64,000 nucleotides of DNA from Sinomicrobium pectinilyticum (lineage in GTDB: Bacteria; Bacteroidota; Bacteroidia; Flavobacteriales; Flavobacteriaceae): the NCBI RefSeq assembly GCF_003725735.1, contig NZ_RJTM01000028.1:33079-97078 (forward strand), written 5' to 3'. The notes beneath the pieces were generated by a model, which saw nothing but the letters and a program-made list of their open reading frames with translations, ran no database searches and was not told the origin of the DNA. Positions 63,622 through 64,000 of the stretch are shown here, piece after piece (position 1 is the stretch's first letter; each line of letters begins with the position of its first letter). A program made the position numbers and the translations under genes.

Positions 63622-63793
63622 ATGGGTAGACATGGTTATAAGTACAAAAATTTCCGGATGCTTTTACACGCAGTCCCGGACCTTTATACGGCGTGTGGCA
63701 TATCCCGGTAACGAAAGCCCGAAAATGGTAATAATGTCCCGGAGGAAGTTCTCCCCTGCCGCACCTTCGTGGTGGGACAGGCAGGAAGATTGA
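63622..63793 (+). pseudogene. Relic of a susD 3' end
   Basis: The DNA matches the last part of the first susD gene (from about 51321): CATGGTTATA, TTTCCGGATGC, CTTTATACGGCGTGTGGCATATCCC, GAAAATGGTAATAATGTCCCGGAGGAAGTT, GTGGTGGGACAGGCAGGAAGATTGA. A 2-base deletion near 63676 and a 1-base insertion near 63751 break the frame, and there is no 5' part. It is a dead fragment. Confidence 0.85.
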
Positions 63794-63841
63794 CATTTCT
63801 GTAAAAAAAGCTCCGGCGGGCCGATGTCATTTAGTTAAGCA
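63631..63841 (+). repeat. Right direct repeat flanking the second PUL
   Basis: Counterpart of 51330-51541, same orientation, about 12.3 kb away. The match runs past the susD stop through CGGCGGGCCGATGTCATTTAGTTAAGCA. Shortly after, both sides carry CCCCTCTTCAGATAAA. Confidence 0.85.
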
Positions 63842-63967
63842 GATTTGTTTATTTTTTTCATGCCCCCTCTTCAGATAAACCTGCTGCCGGACAGGTCCGG
63901 ATAGCCCCATTTAAGGGATTGCGTTTACACGGAACCGGGTTGGGTTAGCGGCTAAAGCAACCCGGTT

Positions 63968-63999
63968 AGCGGCGGACTTGATCAAGTTCGCCGCTTTTG
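63968..63999 (+). terminator. Near-perfect 28-bp palindrome with T-run at the window end
   Basis: AGCGGCGGACTTGATCAAGTTCGCCGCT (63968-63995) is self-complementary but for one G-U pair, followed by TTTT. It is preceded by CCGGGTTG...CAACCCGG arms (about 63925-63955). The 63842-63967 stretch has no gene. Confidence 0.55.
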
Positions 64000-64000
64000 T

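Overview
The window reads as a chromosomal segment of a member of the Bacteroidota, most likely family Flavobacteriaceae. Supporting signs are the Bacteroidota-type promoter -7 element (TAnnTTTG) upstream of many genes, the near absence of Shine-Dalgarno sequences, two SusC/SusD outer-membrane pairs, many lipoproteins with short lipobox signals, the block rpmB-rpmG-DUF4295-ftsY followed later by rimO, and a transketolase split into two genes. No species can be named from the sequence alone.

Layout. 1-9.8 kb is mostly housekeeping: the 3' part of a LysM/periplasmic-binding-like protein, an OsmC protein, aconitase, two tandem TlpA-like thioredoxins (one lacking its catalytic cysteines), a minus-strand tRNA cluster (Lys, a Lys 3' fragment, Lys, Leu), shikimate kinase, and a minus-strand group of S4-domain protein, TPMT-like methyltransferase and PyrR-like phosphoribosyltransferase. 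9-21.5 kb holds an FKBP-like lipoprotein, an OmpA/porin-type barrel, split transketolase, tgt-LptF/G-EamA, accA, dnaB, a secreted GATase-like protein, a YjbQ protein and a HAD phosphatase. 21.8-25.1 kb is the classical thrS-infC-rpmI-rplT operon on the minus strand; infC has no ATG, GTG or TTG start at its natural N-terminus. 25.2-34.4 kb carries an NTF2-like protein, a sodium:solute symporter, recR, a 2-oxoacid dehydrogenase E2, an exonuclease, a FAH-family enzyme, a stand-alone Hpt protein overlapping cinA, then rpmB-rpmG-DUF4295; ftsY follows. 35.5-36.1 kb is a gene-free stretch with two tandem copies of a 255-bp repeat. 36.4-46.7 kb has a tricorn-like protease, rimO, a TlpA-type lipoprotein, a YCF48/BNR lipoprotein, trxB and a DUF1080 lipoprotein.

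The accessory part is 46.9-64 kb. A first SusC/SusD pair (46.9-51.5 kb) has no enzyme or dedicated regulator beside it apart from the divergent DUF1080 lipoprotein. A second locus (52.0-63.6 kb) has an ECF sigma factor, a FecR-type anti-sigma factor, an STN-domain SusC, a SusD, a lipoprotein with two tandem F5/8C-like domains, and a 735-residue secreted protein that looks like a TIM-barrel/GATase-like glycosidase of no family I can name. This is a polysaccharide- or glycoconjugate-utilisation locus by organisation, without a recognisable classical hydrolase, and is the best candidate for new biology. It is bracketed by direct repeats: the 3' end of the first susD plus its downstream flank (51.33-51.54 kb) recurs as a frameshifted relic just after the locus (63.62-63.84 kb), suggesting insertion or recombination.

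Several families of intergenic palindromic repeats are scattered through the window (6.58, 11.6, 12.6, 27.2, 35.6-36.1, 43.3, 45.8, 51.6 kb). All functional calls are from reading the sequence and family knowledge; no database search was run.
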